From assembly GCA_028285495.1 (NCBI GenBank), contig JANQPB010000037.1, forward strand, positions 62,001-126,000: 64,000 nt of DNA. The letters are read 5' to 3'. The DNA comes from Acidimicrobiales bacterium. GTDB taxonomy: Bacteria > Actinomycetota > Acidimicrobiia > Acidimicrobiales > SZUA-35. The notes beneath the pieces were generated by a model. The model saw nothing but the letters and a program-made list of their open reading frames with translations, made no database searches and had not been told where the DNA came from. Below, piece after piece: positions 17,390 through 25,837 of this stretch (the stretch's first letter is position 1; each line of letters starts with the position of its first letter). A program made the translations under genes and the position numbers.

Positions 17390-17883
17390 GGCGACCCCCA
17401 GTGGCTGCGGCGCTTGACGAGCACGATCCGCTCCAGCTCGCACACCACGTCGCCGTGCTGGTTGCGGCCCCAGTGCTTGAACCGCACGACCCCCGCATCC
17501 TCGTGATCGGGCGACGGGTCGGCCGCCAGGACTTCCGTGTAGGCCTCGATGGTGTCGCCATGGTGCACCGGCTTGCGGAACCGGACCTTGTCGAGGCCGA
17601 GCTCGGCCAGCGCGTTCTCGGCGGTGTCCTGGCTGGCCAGCCCGACGGTCATCGAACCGGTGATCAGCCCGAAGACGAGCCGGCCGTCGCCGAGCGGCGA
17701 GCCCCGCATGACCTCCTCGTTCCAGTGGCCCTGGGCCGTGTTCATCACCTGTTTGGTGATGAAGTTGTTCTCGACCTCGTCGACCGTGGCCGCCCGGAAG
17801 TGCTTCATCCGCTCACCGACGGCGAAGTCCTCGAAGTAGTTCCCGTCGCCGGTCAGGTGCGACAGGTCGTCTCGCTGTGGCAT
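17386..17883 (-). CDS. MaoC-like hotdog dehydratase
   Basis: 165 residues, one hotdog domain. Begins NYFEDFAVGERMKHF, the usual start of MaoC proteins, and ends with NQHGDVVCELERIVLVKRR. The catalytic Asp/His region is less standard: TKQVMNTAQGHWNEE replaces the common N-P-x-H pattern but keeps a His. Probably hydrates an enoyl-CoA of the pathway. It lies between the acyl-CoA dehydrogenase (12 bases upstream) and the CoA transferase, which it overlaps by four bases. Confidence 0.85.
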   Translation of the reverse strand: MPQRDDLSHLTGDGNYFEDFAVGERMKHFRAATVDEVENNFITKQVMNTAQGHWNEEVMRGSPLGDGRLVFGLITGSMTVGLASQDTAENALAELGLDKVRFRKPVHHGDTIEAYTEVLAADPSPDHEDAGVVRFKHWGRNQHGDVVCELERIVLVKRRSHWGSP

Positions 17884-17894
17884 CGAGGGATCTC

Positions 17895-19133
17895 CTAGCG
17901 CAGGGGGGTCGGGGGCAGCAGGCAGTCCGAGACCAGCCGAAGCATGATCTCGCTCGTGCCCTCGAAGATCTTGGTCAGCCGTGCATCCCGCCAGTAGCGC
18001 TCGATCGGGAAGTCGGTCGTGTAGCCCGCACCGCCATGGATCTGCAGCGCCTCGCTGGTCACCCGCTCGGCCATCTCCGAGGCCAGGTACTTGACCATCG
18101 CCCCCTCCATGTCGGGTGAGGTCGAGTTGCCGTAGCCGCCGAGGTCGGCGTTGGCCGCCACCTGGTACATCAGGGCCCGGCACGACTCGATCTCGGCCGC
18201 CATCTTGGCGATCTTGAACCGGGTGACCTGGAAGTCGCCGATGGGGCGCCCGAACTGCTCCCGCTCCTGGACGTAGGCGATGGAGTCCTCGAGCGCCCCC
18301 CTGGCCAGACCGATCGAGCGGGCCGCAGTGTGGATGCGGGGGGTGGTCATGCCGCGGGCCGCGGCCAGGAAGCCGGCCTTCTCGTCTCGCTCCTCGCCGG
18401 CCTGCTGCCGCTCGTGACCGATGAGGCCGTCGTCAGGAACGAAGCAGTCGTTGAACGAGAGGTCGAAGGTGTTCCAACCGTGGTAGCCGATCTTGCGGAT
18501 CGGGTTGCCGCTGCACCCCTCGGGGAACTCGCCCGGCTCCTTGTGGACGATGAACCGGCGGATGCCGCTGTGGCGCTTGTCCGGGTCGTAGGGGGTGATG
18601 CGGGCGACGACGAGTATGGCGTTGGACTGGTCGGCGAACGTGCACCACATCTTCTGGCCGTTGAGCACCCAGCCCCCGTCGACCTTGTCGGCCCTGGTCC
18701 GGATCGAGGCGATGTCGGATCCGGCGTCCGGCTCCGACATGGCGAAGCTGCCCAGCCACTCGCCCCGGGCCGCCAGCGGGTAGTACCGCTCCCGCTGCCC
18801 GGGATCGAGCCCGGCGGCCAGAGCCGAGCGGGCGATGATGCTGGCAACGCTCATCCATGCTCGGGCCAGCTCCTCGGTGATGAGGGCGTACTCGAAGACG
18901 CCGAGGCCGAGGCCGTCGTAGCGCTCGGGGATCGTGATGCCGAAGAACCCGAGCTCGCCCATCTCCTTGCGGAGGCTGTCGGGGATCATGCCGTGCTCGG
19001 GATCGAGCTCGTTGGCAACCGGCAGCACCTTGTTCATGGCGAAGTCGCGGGCCATCTCCTGGATGGCGACTCGCTCGTCGCTCCGATAGGGAGCGGGAAT
19101 CGGGGGTCGTGGGTCGACGATCTGGCGAGGCAT
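17895..19133 (-). CDS. Acyl-CoA dehydrogenase
   Basis: 412 residues, FAD-dependent. Typical blocks: FGITIPERYDGLGLGVFEYA, the FAD/substrate loop AMSEPDAGSDIASIRTRA, GWVLNGQKMWCTFAD, REQFGRPIGDFQ, and the C-terminal ALQIHGGAGYTTDFPIER with the catalytic glutamate in KIFEGTSEI. Makes the enoyl-CoA that a MaoC hydratase would then hydrate. The ATG at 19133 gives the normal N-terminus and leaves four bases after the upstream MaoC stop. Confidence 0.93.
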   Translation of the reverse strand: MPRQIVDPRPPIPAPYRSDERVAIQEMARDFAMNKVLPVANELDPEHGMIPDSLRKEMGELGFFGITIPERYDGLGLGVFEYALITEELARAWMSVASIIARSALAAGLDPGQRERYYPLAARGEWLGSFAMSEPDAGSDIASIRTRADKVDGGWVLNGQKMWCTFADQSNAILVVARITPYDPDKRHSGIRRFIVHKEPGEFPEGCSGNPIRKIGYHGWNTFDLSFNDCFVPDDGLIGHERQQAGEERDEKAGFLAAARGMTTPRIHTAARSIGLARGALEDSIAYVQEREQFGRPIGDFQVTRFKIAKMAAEIESCRALMYQVAANADLGGYGNSTSPDMEGAMVKYLASEMAERVTSEALQIHGGAGYTTDFPIERYWRDARLTKIFEGTSEIMLRLVSDCLLPPTPLR

Positions 19134-19137
19134 CTGC

Positions 19138-19644
19138 TCAGCCCTCCTCGTTGCTCTGGTCGCGACGCTTGGCCACGAGATTGGTCCGGCGGTAGTCGAC
19201 GACGAGCTCACCGCGTTGGTTCCTGGCCTCGGTCTGCCAGGTGACGATTCCGACGTTCGGCCGACTGTCCGACTCCCGGGTCTCGACGACCACCGACGAC
19301 GCCGTGATCGTCTCGCCCGGATAGACGGGCCGGTGGAACGTCACGTCCTCCATGCCGAGGAACGGACCGCCGACCTCGCTCAGGTCCTCGACCGACAGCC
19401 CGACGACCGTGCAGAGCACCAACATCGGGTTGACCACGACGTCGGGGTGGTCGTGGGCCCTGGCGTACTCCGCGTTCAGGTGCATCGGATTCCAGTTACA
19501 GGTGGCGGTGGAGAAGATGGCGTTGTCGCCGTCGGTCAGCGTGCGGCCCCAGTGGTGGACCAGCGACTGCCCCTCGGCGAAGTCCTGGAACCGGTTGCCC
19601 TTGCCAACCACCGGGAACGAGTCGAAGTCGATCTCATCGGCCAT
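19138..19644 (-). CDS. MaoC-like enoyl-CoA hydratase, first gene of the operon
   Basis: 168 residues, single hotdog fold. The catalytic segment CNWNPMHLNAEYARA keeps the N-P-x-H pattern of active MaoC hydratases, more canonical than its paralogue two genes downstream. VTFHRPVYPGETITASS and the RGELVVDYRRTNLVAKR ending match family habits. It is the first gene of the nine-gene minus-strand operon; its 319-base upstream gap, shared with the divergent CitE-like gene, holds two TTGT...ACAA elements. Confidence 0.88.
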   Translation of the reverse strand: MADEIDFDSFPVVGKGNRFQDFAEGQSLVHHWGRTLTDGDNAIFSTATCNWNPMHLNAEYARAHDHPDVVVNPMLVLCTVVGLSVEDLSEVGGPFLGMEDVTFHRPVYPGETITASSVVVETRESDSRPNVGIVTWQTEARNQRGELVVDYRRTNLVAKRRDQSNEEG

Positions 19645-19673
19645 GGCCCGAAGCCTAGACTCGATCCGATTAG

Positions 19674-19687
19674 TTGTCGAGCGACAA
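19674..19687. promoter_or_regulatory. Near-perfect palindrome TTGTCGAGCGACAA in divergent promoter
   Basis: Arms TTGTCG and CGACAA flank a 2-base centre, 30 bases before the first operon ATG (19644). Outer bases AGTTGT and ACAACT form a second overlapping symmetry. This is the size and shape of a TetR operator, and there is a TetR gene at 9.5 kb. The other 319-base gap contents show no gene. Confidence 0.45.
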
Positions 19688-19759
19688 ACAACTCGTGTCT
19701 CATGGCCGCGGGGCCGACGACACGACCCGATCGGCGTCGGCATCGACCTCTCCAGCAAT

Positions 19760-19773
19760 TTGTTGTTTGACAA
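19760..19773. promoter_or_regulatory. Second TTGT-N6-ACAA element in divergent promoter
   Basis: TTGTTGTTTGACAA repeats the TTGT-N6-ACAA layout of the element at 19674, within an AT-richer stretch (19755-19795) that is the likely promoter zone for the divergent genes. Symmetry of the inner bases is poor. Confidence 0.35.
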
Positions 19774-19963
19774 GCAATCATCAACCGAGCAACAATCGCC
19801 ACCACGACAGCCAGCGCGCGTGCTGCGGCCGAGTCCATGCACGGCGTCTGGTTCGACGCCATCAGCCACATGCCCGTCCGCACCCGCCCCATCGCCAACG
19901 AGCGTCGGCCACGCCGGCCACCAGCCGACAAGCCCCCGAACGCCCGGACAACCTGGAGTCACC

Positions 19964-20911
19964 ATGAGCAGCTACGAGCGCCCGAAGTACACCCGAGTCC
20001 GTCGATCGGAGCTGTCGACGCCCGGGCATTCGGAGAAGATGATCGCCAAGGCCGCGCAGAGCGACGCCGACATGGTGTTCCTCGACCTCGAGGACGCCGT
20101 GGCCCCGTCGGCCAAGGTCGGTGCCCGCAAGAACATCATCGCCGGGTTGAACGAGCTCGACTGGGGAGCCAAGATCCGGTCGTTCCGCTGCAACAGCGTC
20201 GACACCAAGTGGTGCCACGACGACATCGCCGAGATCGTCACCGGAGCCGGGCCGAACATCGACGTGATCATGGTGCCGAAGATCAAGGGTCCCCGCGAGG
20301 TGTGGTTCGTCGACGACCTGCTGACCGGCCTCGAACTGAAGCTCGGCCTCGAAGTCGGGCGCATCGGCATCGAGTGCCTCGTCGAGGAGGTCGAGGCCCT
20401 CCAGACCGTCGACGAGATCGCCACCTGCAGCCCCCGGTTGGAGGCGCTCACCCTCGGTGTCGGCGACCTGTCGGCCAGCCAGGGGATGCGCCTCGGCCAC
20501 ATCGGGGTGACCGACGGCGACAAGGCGCTCCGCTACCCCGGCGACGTCTGGCACTACGCCCGCAACCGCATGATCGTCGCCTGCCGATCGGCCGGCATCG
20601 ACGCCATCGACGGGCCCTACGCCAACTTCGCCAGCCCGGAGGGCTACGAGCGCAGCTCGGCCACCTTCTCGATGCTCGGCGGCGTCGGAAAGTGGTGCAT
20701 CCACCCGAGCCAGATCGAGATCGCCAACCGTGTCTTCGCCCCGACGCCGGAGGAGATCGCCGAGGCCCAGGGTGCGATCGATGCGGTCAGCGAGGCGGAG
20801 GCCAACGGCCTCGGCGCCGCCAGCTACAAGGGCATGATGATCGACGCCGCCACCACCCGGCTCTTCCAGGTCACGCTCGACCGGGCCCGCCAGTGCGGCC
20901 TCATCGCGTGA
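19964..20911 (+). CDS. CitE/HpcH-HpaI family CoA-ester lyase (malyl/citramalyl-CoA lyase type)
   Basis: 315 residues. Opens with RRSELSTPGHSEKMIAKA and MVFLDLEDAVAPSAK, the hallmark of CitE-like lyases; Mg2+ ligands are the Glu in RIGIECLVEEVEAL and the Asp in LTLGVGDLSAS; it closes with GKWCIHPSQIEIAN. Members cleave malyl-CoA, beta-methylmalyl-CoA or citramalyl-CoA into glyoxylate or pyruvate plus acyl-CoA. GGAG lies six bases before the ATG. Divergent from the operon that supplies matching CoA transferases and hydratases, so probably its last step. Confidence 0.9.
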   Translation: MSSYERPKYTRVRRSELSTPGHSEKMIAKAAQSDADMVFLDLEDAVAPSAKVGARKNIIAGLNELDWGAKIRSFRCNSVDTKWCHDDIAEIVTGAGPNIDVIMVPKIKGPREVWFVDDLLTGLELKLGLEVGRIGIECLVEEVEALQTVDEIATCSPRLEALTLGVGDLSASQGMRLGHIGVTDGDKALRYPGDVWHYARNRMIVACRSAGIDAIDGPYANFASPEGYERSSATFSMLGGVGKWCIHPSQIEIANRVFAPTPEEIAEAQGAIDAVSEAEANGLGAASYKGMMIDAATTRLFQVTLDRARQCGLIA

Positions 20912-20912
20912 T

Positions 20913-20932
20913 CGTCGCCGGCCGGGGCGACG
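20913..20932. terminator. GC hairpin between convergent genes
   Basis: CGTCGCC (20913-20919) pairs perfectly with GGCGACG (20926-20932) around the loop GGCCGG, starting two bases after the lyase stop. No T-tract. Placed where both converging transcripts should end. Confidence 0.5.
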
Positions 20933-20949
20933 CCGATGCGGCGACCGGT

Positions 20950-21426
20950 TCAGCCGGCTCCATGGCGGCGCTCGGCCTCCGCCTTCAGCTCGGCGTTGAA
21001 GGTCTCGTACATCGAGCGGAACGATCTGGCCATGAACCACCCCAGCAGGAACCCGGCTCGCCCATGGGGTCGGTCACGCTGGATGAAGCGGCTGCGAGCG
21101 TCGTCGATCGGCTCGACGCGATAGACGTGGAAATCGGTCAAGCCGGGCATGAACACGTCGGACCAGGCCCACTGGACGCCTGGCTCGACATCGATGAGCT
21201 CGTGTTGGATGGTGCGCGTTCGGCCGGACACCACGAAGGTCGCCGTGACCTCGGCGCCCGGTTCGACGGGGCCATCGAGGCCCTTGAAGGACGAGCTCCA
21301 GCCGTAGTCGTCGAAGTCGGTGAGCGTCGCCCAGACGACCGAGGCCGGGGCGTCGATGTCGATCTGGGTGTGGACCTGGTAGTTGCCGAGCCCGAGGCGT
21401 TCGATCGAATTGGCGTCGCTTGTCAC
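20950..21426 (-). CDS. SRPBCC (START-like) family protein
   Basis: 158 residues from the GTG at 21426, which has AGGAG nine bases upstream. Pattern of the polyketide-cyclase/SRPBCC ligand-binding fold: NYQVHTQIDIDAPASVVWAT, YGWSSSFKGLDG, then a basic helix SFRSMYETFNAELKAEAERR at the end. Binds some hydrophobic ligand or acts as an accessory protein; no catalytic motif seen. Divergent from an AraC regulator across a gap with a long-range 11-base inverted repeat, so likely under its control. Confidence 0.8.
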   Translation of the reverse strand: MTSDANSIERLGLGNYQVHTQIDIDAPASVVWATLTDFDDYGWSSSFKGLDGPVEPGAEVTATFVVSGRTRTIQHELIDVEPGVQWAWSDVFMPGLTDFHVYRVEPIDDARSRFIQRDRPHGRAGFLLGWFMARSFRSMYETFNAELKAEAERRHGAG

Positions 21427-21503
21427 CGGTCGTACTCCTGAGCCATGTTCTCCCCCTCGACGGTTGCGGTCGAGGGTCACGCTAGCGAGGCGACCGACCA
21501 GGA

Positions 21504-21570
21504 CCACTCGCGAGAAGCGCCAAATCACTGTCCATCTGCGACAACGTTGGGAGTCGCAGCTCGCGAGTGG
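21504..21570. promoter_or_regulatory. Two CTCGCGAG sites forming an 11-base inverted repeat
   Basis: CCACTCGCGAG (21504-21514) and CTCGCGAGTGG (21560-21570) are exact reverse complements 45 bases apart, and each contains the 8-base palindrome CTCGCGAG. They lie in the 246-base divergent gap between the SRPBCC and AraC genes. Paired sites about 56 bases (five helical turns) apart suit a looping AraC-type regulator. Confidence 0.5.
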
Positions 21571-21672
21571 CGTGTCGCTGTCTGCCAGTGACATGGTCGG
21601 GGACGTGACCTAGCCTTGCCCGTGACCTGGCCGCGTTCGCCGGGCGGTCGACGCACTCGGAGGTGGTCGTCG

Positions 21673-22674
21673 ATGCTGCCGACAACACATGTCCGGGTCG
21701 ACCGGACGTGGCGGATCCTGCTCGGTGACGCCGGGCTCGACCCATCGAACGTCCTGCGCCGCGCCGAGCTACCGGGCGACCTCCTGCACCGCCACGACGG
21801 CAGGCTCGAGACTGCAGACTTCTTCCGGTTCTGGAACGCCATCGAAGCCGAGGCCGACGATCCGGCGTTCGTCGTTCGCCTGGCCGACGCCATGTCGGTC
21901 GAGGCCTTCCATCCGGCGTGGTTCGCTGCGACCTGCAGCCCCAACCTGCACGTCGCCGCCCGCCGGATCGCGCTCTACAAGCGGCTCGTGGCGCCGATCG
22001 TCATCGAGACCGCCTCCGAGGACGGTGGGCTCTTCATCGGCGTCCGCTGGAGCGATCCAACCGCCGGGATCCCGGCCAGCTTCGCCGCCACCGAGCTGGC
22101 CTTCATGGTCCGCATCGCCAGGATCGCCACCCGGACCAGGTTGACCCCCGTGAGCATCGAGTCACCACACGACCTCTCCGGCATGGCGGCCGTCGAGGAC
22201 TGGTTCGGTGCGCGATTCGAGCGCTCGGGCCGCCACGGTGCGACGTTCAGCACCGACGATGCGCAGCGACCGTTCGTGACCGAGAACCCCGAGCTGTGGG
22301 CGACGTTCGAGCCCGAGCTGCGACGCAAGCTCACCGAGCTCGACGCCGCTGCCAGCCTCGCCGACCGCGTCCGCGCCGTCCTCCTCGAGAGCCTGCCCGC
22401 CGGCGAGTCCGCCATCGACGGCGTCAGCCGTCGGCTCGGTCTCAGCCCCCGCACCCTCCAGCGGAAGCTGAAGGCGGCCGACACGAGCTACCGCGCCATC
22501 GTCAACGACACGCGCGAGCAACTGGCGCGCCACTACCTCCGCGATCCCGACCTCGCCTACGCCGAGATCTCGTTCCTCGTCGGGTTCGAAGAACCATCGT
22601 CCTTCTTCCGGGCCTTCCGGGCGTGGACGGGGACGACCCCCGAGGACGCACGCCTCGCATCGTCGACCCCGTGA
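21673..22674 (+). CDS. AraC family regulator with arabinose-binding-like N-terminal domain
   Basis: 333 residues from the ATG at 21673, which follows GGAGG at nine bases. Residues ~20-200 match the AraC-binding-like (OruR/ArgR-type) sensor domain (HPAWFAATCSPNLHVAARRI). The C-terminal HTH_18 contains RRLGLSPRTLQRKL and the second helix FLVGFEEPSSFFRAFRAWTG. Probably responds to an aromatic or fatty ligand. Divergent neighbours: the SRPBCC gene upstream and, convergent downstream, a flavin hydroxylase. Confidence 0.9.
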   Translation: MLPTTHVRVDRTWRILLGDAGLDPSNVLRRAELPGDLLHRHDGRLETADFFRFWNAIEAEADDPAFVVRLADAMSVEAFHPAWFAATCSPNLHVAARRIALYKRLVAPIVIETASEDGGLFIGVRWSDPTAGIPASFAATELAFMVRIARIATRTRLTPVSIESPHDLSGMAAVEDWFGARFERSGRHGATFSTDDAQRPFVTENPELWATFEPELRRKLTELDAAASLADRVRAVLLESLPAGESAIDGVSRRLGLSPRTLQRKLKAADTSYRAIVNDTREQLARHYLRDPDLAYAEISFLVGFEEPSSFFRAFRAWTGTTPEDARLASSTP

Positions 22675-22679
22675 GCACG

Positions 22680-22695
22680 GCGGGCGCCGGCCCGC
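22680..22695. terminator. GC hairpin between convergent genes
   Basis: GCGGGC (22680-22685) pairs perfectly with GCCCGC (22690-22695) with loop GCCG, just after the AraC stop and 40 bases before the stop of the converging monooxygenase. No T-tract. Confidence 0.4.
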
Positions 22696-22734
22696 ACGCC
22701 GCTCCCCCGGCGCGACTGGCCGTCGACCGGCACC

Positions 22735-24573
22735 CTACTCGAGGCCACCCGTTCGGGCCCGGCCACCCGGTGGCACCTTCGATGGCAACGTGTGGTCGAG
22801 CTCGGCGTGGTCGTCGAGGGCGAGCACGGCAGCGACGAACTGGTCCGGCCGGACGACGACCACGGCACCGCGTTCCCGGTCGATGCCTCGCCGGTCGAAG
22901 ATGTCCGGCTCGTCCTCGTGATCGGCACAGAAGATGTTCTCGTAGTCGATGAGCCGCAGCCGCCCCCGGCGCGGCAGCAGGCGCGTCGGCATGGCCTCCA
23001 GCGCCAGATCGCGATGCGACTGCTGGAACACGGCGCGAAGGTCGACGTCGGGCCGGTCGCCGAGGAACGAGCACAGCTCGGCGATCGGACCGCCCGCCCG
23101 CCCCGAGTCGCCCCTCGACGCGAACGCGATCACCCGCCAGCGACCGTCGGCCTCGAGCACGTGTCCGAGTTGCATCGGCTTGGCGTCCGACAGCCGGATG
23201 ACCGGAGCGGAATGGAAGCGCATGCCGACGAGCAGGCCGGTCGCCAGGTGCTGGTGCTCACCCGTGCCGACGATCGGCGACGGGTCGTAGCGGGTCTCGA
23301 CCCCAGCCGTGTAGCGGCCGTGCTTCTGGAAGTACCTCTGGAACTGGGCAGCCTCGTCTGCGGTTCTCGGGCGCTCGCTGAACAGGCGGGCCATGTCGCG
23401 GTCGAACTCGATCAGCTCGACCGCTTTGGCGTGGCGCTCGGCGGTGTAGGTGTCGAGCAGGCTGGCCGGCGCCTCACCGCGGGCGACCGCAGCCAGCTTC
23501 CAACCGAGGTTGAACGCGTCGGCCATCGAGACGTTCATGCCCTGGCCGGCCTTCGGACTGTGGGTGTGGCAGGCGTCGCCGGCGATGAACACCCGAGGCG
23601 CCCGCCGGCCCCGCTCACCCTCGGCGACGTCGTCGAAGGAATCGGTGACCCGTTGGCCGATCTCGTAGGCCGACCACCACGGCACCTCGGCGACGTCGAG
23701 CGAGTAGGGCGCGAGGATCGAGCGAGCCCTGTCGACGAGCATCTCGGGGGTCACGTCTCGATCGGACGCCCGCTCGTCGCCGTGCAACTCATCGAGCTCG
23801 ATGTAGAGCCGCACCATGTAACCGCCTTCGCGCGGGATGATCAGGACGCTCCCCTCACCCGCCGACTGGATGGCGCACTTGAGCCGGATGTCGGGGAAAT
23901 CGGTGACGGCGAGCAGGTCCATCACGCCCCACAGCTGCCGGGCGGCCTCGCCGGTCAACTCCTTGCCGAGCAGTCGTCTGACCGTGCTCCTGGCCCCGTC
24001 GCACCCGACGGCATACCGGGCCCGGATCGTCTGGCCACCGTTCACCGTCGCCACGACGGGTCGGTCGGCGTCGAGGTCGACACGCAGCCCGGTGAGCTGC
24101 GACCCGTAGTCGACCTCGAGCCGCGACGCCGAGTTGCGCATCACCTCGAGGAAGAAGTCGTGCACCCGCGCCTGGTTGAGGATGACGTGGGGCATCTCGG
24201 AGAGGTCGTGCTCGACGTCGCGAACGCGGTCCGCCCGTCGGATCACACCCCGCTCGTCGGGGCGCCAGAACGTCACCTCGTTGACCTGGTACGCCTCGAC
24301 CGCGACCTTGTGGGCGAACCCGAACGCCTGGAACATCTCCATCGACCGACAGGCGACACCGTCGGCCTGCCCGATCTGCAGTGGTCCCGGCTTCTGCTCG
24401 ATGATCCGCGTCGTCAGATCGGGGAATCGGGCGAGCTGGGCGGCGAGCGTGAGGCCGGCGGGGCCACTGCCGACGACGAGGACATCGACGTCGTCGGGAC
24501 GTGACCCCGCCCGCGGTTCCGCCTCGGCGACGTGGGGGTCGCCGAGGCGGAAGCCGTCGTGATGGAACTGCAT
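22735..24573 (-). CDS. FAD-dependent aromatic hydroxylase (phenol 2-monooxygenase-like)
   Basis: 612 residues, the size of class A hydroxylases with a C-terminal thioredoxin-like domain. Rossmann motif VLVVGSGPAGLTLAAQLA at about 31-48, second FAD motif VGCDGARSTVRR, and the ribityl motif VFIAGDACHTHSPKAGQGMN. The last ~170 residues are the thioredoxin-like fold (no CxxC) seen in phenol 2-monooxygenase and 3-hydroxybenzoate 4-monooxygenase. Uses NAD(P)H and O2 to hydroxylate an aromatic ring; exact substrate unknown. No operon partner. Confidence 0.9.
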   Translation of the reverse strand: MQFHHDGFRLGDPHVAEAEPRAGSRPDDVDVLVVGSGPAGLTLAAQLARFPDLTTRIIEQKPGPLQIGQADGVACRSMEMFQAFGFAHKVAVEAYQVNEVTFWRPDERGVIRRADRVRDVEHDLSEMPHVILNQARVHDFFLEVMRNSASRLEVDYGSQLTGLRVDLDADRPVVATVNGGQTIRARYAVGCDGARSTVRRLLGKELTGEAARQLWGVMDLLAVTDFPDIRLKCAIQSAGEGSVLIIPREGGYMVRLYIELDELHGDERASDRDVTPEMLVDRARSILAPYSLDVAEVPWWSAYEIGQRVTDSFDDVAEGERGRRAPRVFIAGDACHTHSPKAGQGMNVSMADAFNLGWKLAAVARGEAPASLLDTYTAERHAKAVELIEFDRDMARLFSERPRTADEAAQFQRYFQKHGRYTAGVETRYDPSPIVGTGEHQHLATGLLVGMRFHSAPVIRLSDAKPMQLGHVLEADGRWRVIAFASRGDSGRAGGPIAELCSFLGDRPDVDLRAVFQQSHRDLALEAMPTRLLPRRGRLRLIDYENIFCADHEDEPDIFDRRGIDRERGAVVVVRPDQFVAAVLALDDHAELDHTLPSKVPPGGRARTGGLE

Positions 24574-24784
24574 CCGCGGACCTTACCTCAGGCCCGTCCT
24601 CCCGACCGGAGGCGTCGCCGGCCACGAACGCCGACGCAGGCCGACGAAGGGGACGACGTTGACGAACACGTCCGGTCCCGTCGGCCGGCGTGGTGGCCGA
24701 CGACGAGGCGGCAGCGACGAGCGCAACGGACAGACGCCGGAGAGGAAGCGATGTGTCGGTTGGCTTGTCGTCGCAGGATCGGTC

Positions 24785-25678
24785 CTACCCGTTCCGCTGG
24801 TAGGAGTTGCCGAGCTCGTCGTTGACGACCATGGCGCCACCGGGAGCGAGCGCGACCACGAAGTCCTCGTCCGCCACCCGGGTGCTGTAGGACCAGCCCT
24901 CCGGCAGCTCGAGGCGTTCACCCAGGGTGGGCAGGTCCGCTGCGGTCAGGGTGGGGTCCTCGAACAGTGCGTAGGACTGCATGGTGTAGACGTTGCCCTC
25001 CGGGTCGGTCAGCTCGTAGAGCTCGGTGCCGGCCTGGAACGCCCACGTGGTCGTCCGCACGACCAGACTCGGGGCGTAGAGCACCGGCTCGACGTCGTCC
25101 CCGTCGACCGTGGCCAGCAGCGCCATGGAGATGTCGCCGAAGTCGCGGAGCACCGCATCCCCGCCGGCGGCGATGCCGACGCCGGTCTCGCCCGGGGCGG
25201 TGTCGAGGGTGCCGTCGACCGTGAAGTAGCGGGGGCCGTTCATGTGGATCGAGGTGGCGTCGTTGTCGGCCGCAATCGTGTCGGGATCGAGCGCATCCCA
25301 GTCCGCCTGGTCGCAGGGGTCGTGGCCCGGGGTCCCCCACACCTCGGTCACCGGCTCACCCTCCTCGCCGGGGACGGACATCAGGATCTCGCAGTAGCGG
25401 AAGCCGTTCATGCTCGCCGGTGCGCCGGCGGCAGGGGCTGCGGACGCGGCATCGTCGGTCGCCGCGGTCTCGTCGCTCGCGGTGTCCGCCTCGGGCTCGT
25501 CCTCGGCGGCGTCGTCCGTGCTCTCCTCGGTCGTGCTCTCCGCCGGGGCCTCGTCGGTCGTCGTCTCCTCGACGGCCTCGGTGGTGTCCTCGGCGCCGTC
25601 GGCCTCCGAGTCGTCGCTGCCGCAGGCGGTGAGCAGCAGCACCATCGCCAGCAGCGCTGGCCCGGCGATCTTCGTCAT
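24785..25678 (-). CDS. Secreted lipoprotein of unknown function with acidic linker
   Basis: 297 residues. GGAAGGAG precedes the ATG at 25678. A lipoprotein signal ends at LLLTACGSDD (Cys at ~19). Residues 20-85 are a low-complexity linker of Glu, Asp, Thr and Ala. The folded part begins NGFRYCEILM and contains TPGHDPCDQADWDAL, with two or three Cys that could pair outside the cell, and SIHMNGPRYFTVDG. I do not recognise a family. Its promoter region carries the same 16-base palindrome as the two-component/ABC operon next door, so it is very likely part of that regulon. Confidence 0.85.
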   Translation of the reverse strand: MTKIAGPALLAMVLLLTACGSDDSEADGAEDTTEAVEETTTDEAPAESTTEESTDDAAEDEPEADTASDETAATDDAASAAPAAGAPASMNGFRYCEILMSVPGEEGEPVTEVWGTPGHDPCDQADWDALDPDTIAADNDATSIHMNGPRYFTVDGTLDTAPGETGVGIAAGGDAVLRDFGDISMALLATVDGDDVEPVLYAPSLVVRTTTWAFQAGTELYELTDPEGNVYTMQSYALFEDPTLTAADLPTLGERLELPEGWSYSTRVADEDFVVALAPGGAMVVNDELGNSYQRNG

Positions 25679-25787
25679 CTTCGGGTCTCCTTCCGATCGA
25701 CGGCTTCGGGCGCCGTCCACGACTGTCATGGACTCATCGTCGTGGTAGACCGCCGACCGGGAATCCGTCACCGGGAGGCTTCGCCGC

Positions 25788-25803
25788 TACTCCCCGGGGA
25801 GTA
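25788..25803. promoter_or_regulatory. 16-bp perfect palindrome, lipoprotein-gene copy
   Basis: TACTCCCCGGGGAGTA, 110 bases upstream of the lipoprotein ATG. An identical palindrome lies before the ABC/two-component operon at 29489. Similarity extends beyond the palindrome on the downstream side: TTCGC and GAATCC (plus-strand reading) recur at the same distances, so the whole promoter block of ~43 bases is related. Likely binding site of the adjacent LuxR-type response regulator. Confidence 0.7.
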
Positions 25804-25837
25804 GGCGCATCGGATCGATCGCCGGGCGACCGGCCGA

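Noticed and set aside
22792..24504. A ~570-codon plus-strand frame opposite the flavin hydroxylase
   Set aside because: Shadow of the hydroxylase; its text is low-complexity Val/Gly/Asp/Arg and lacks any domain.
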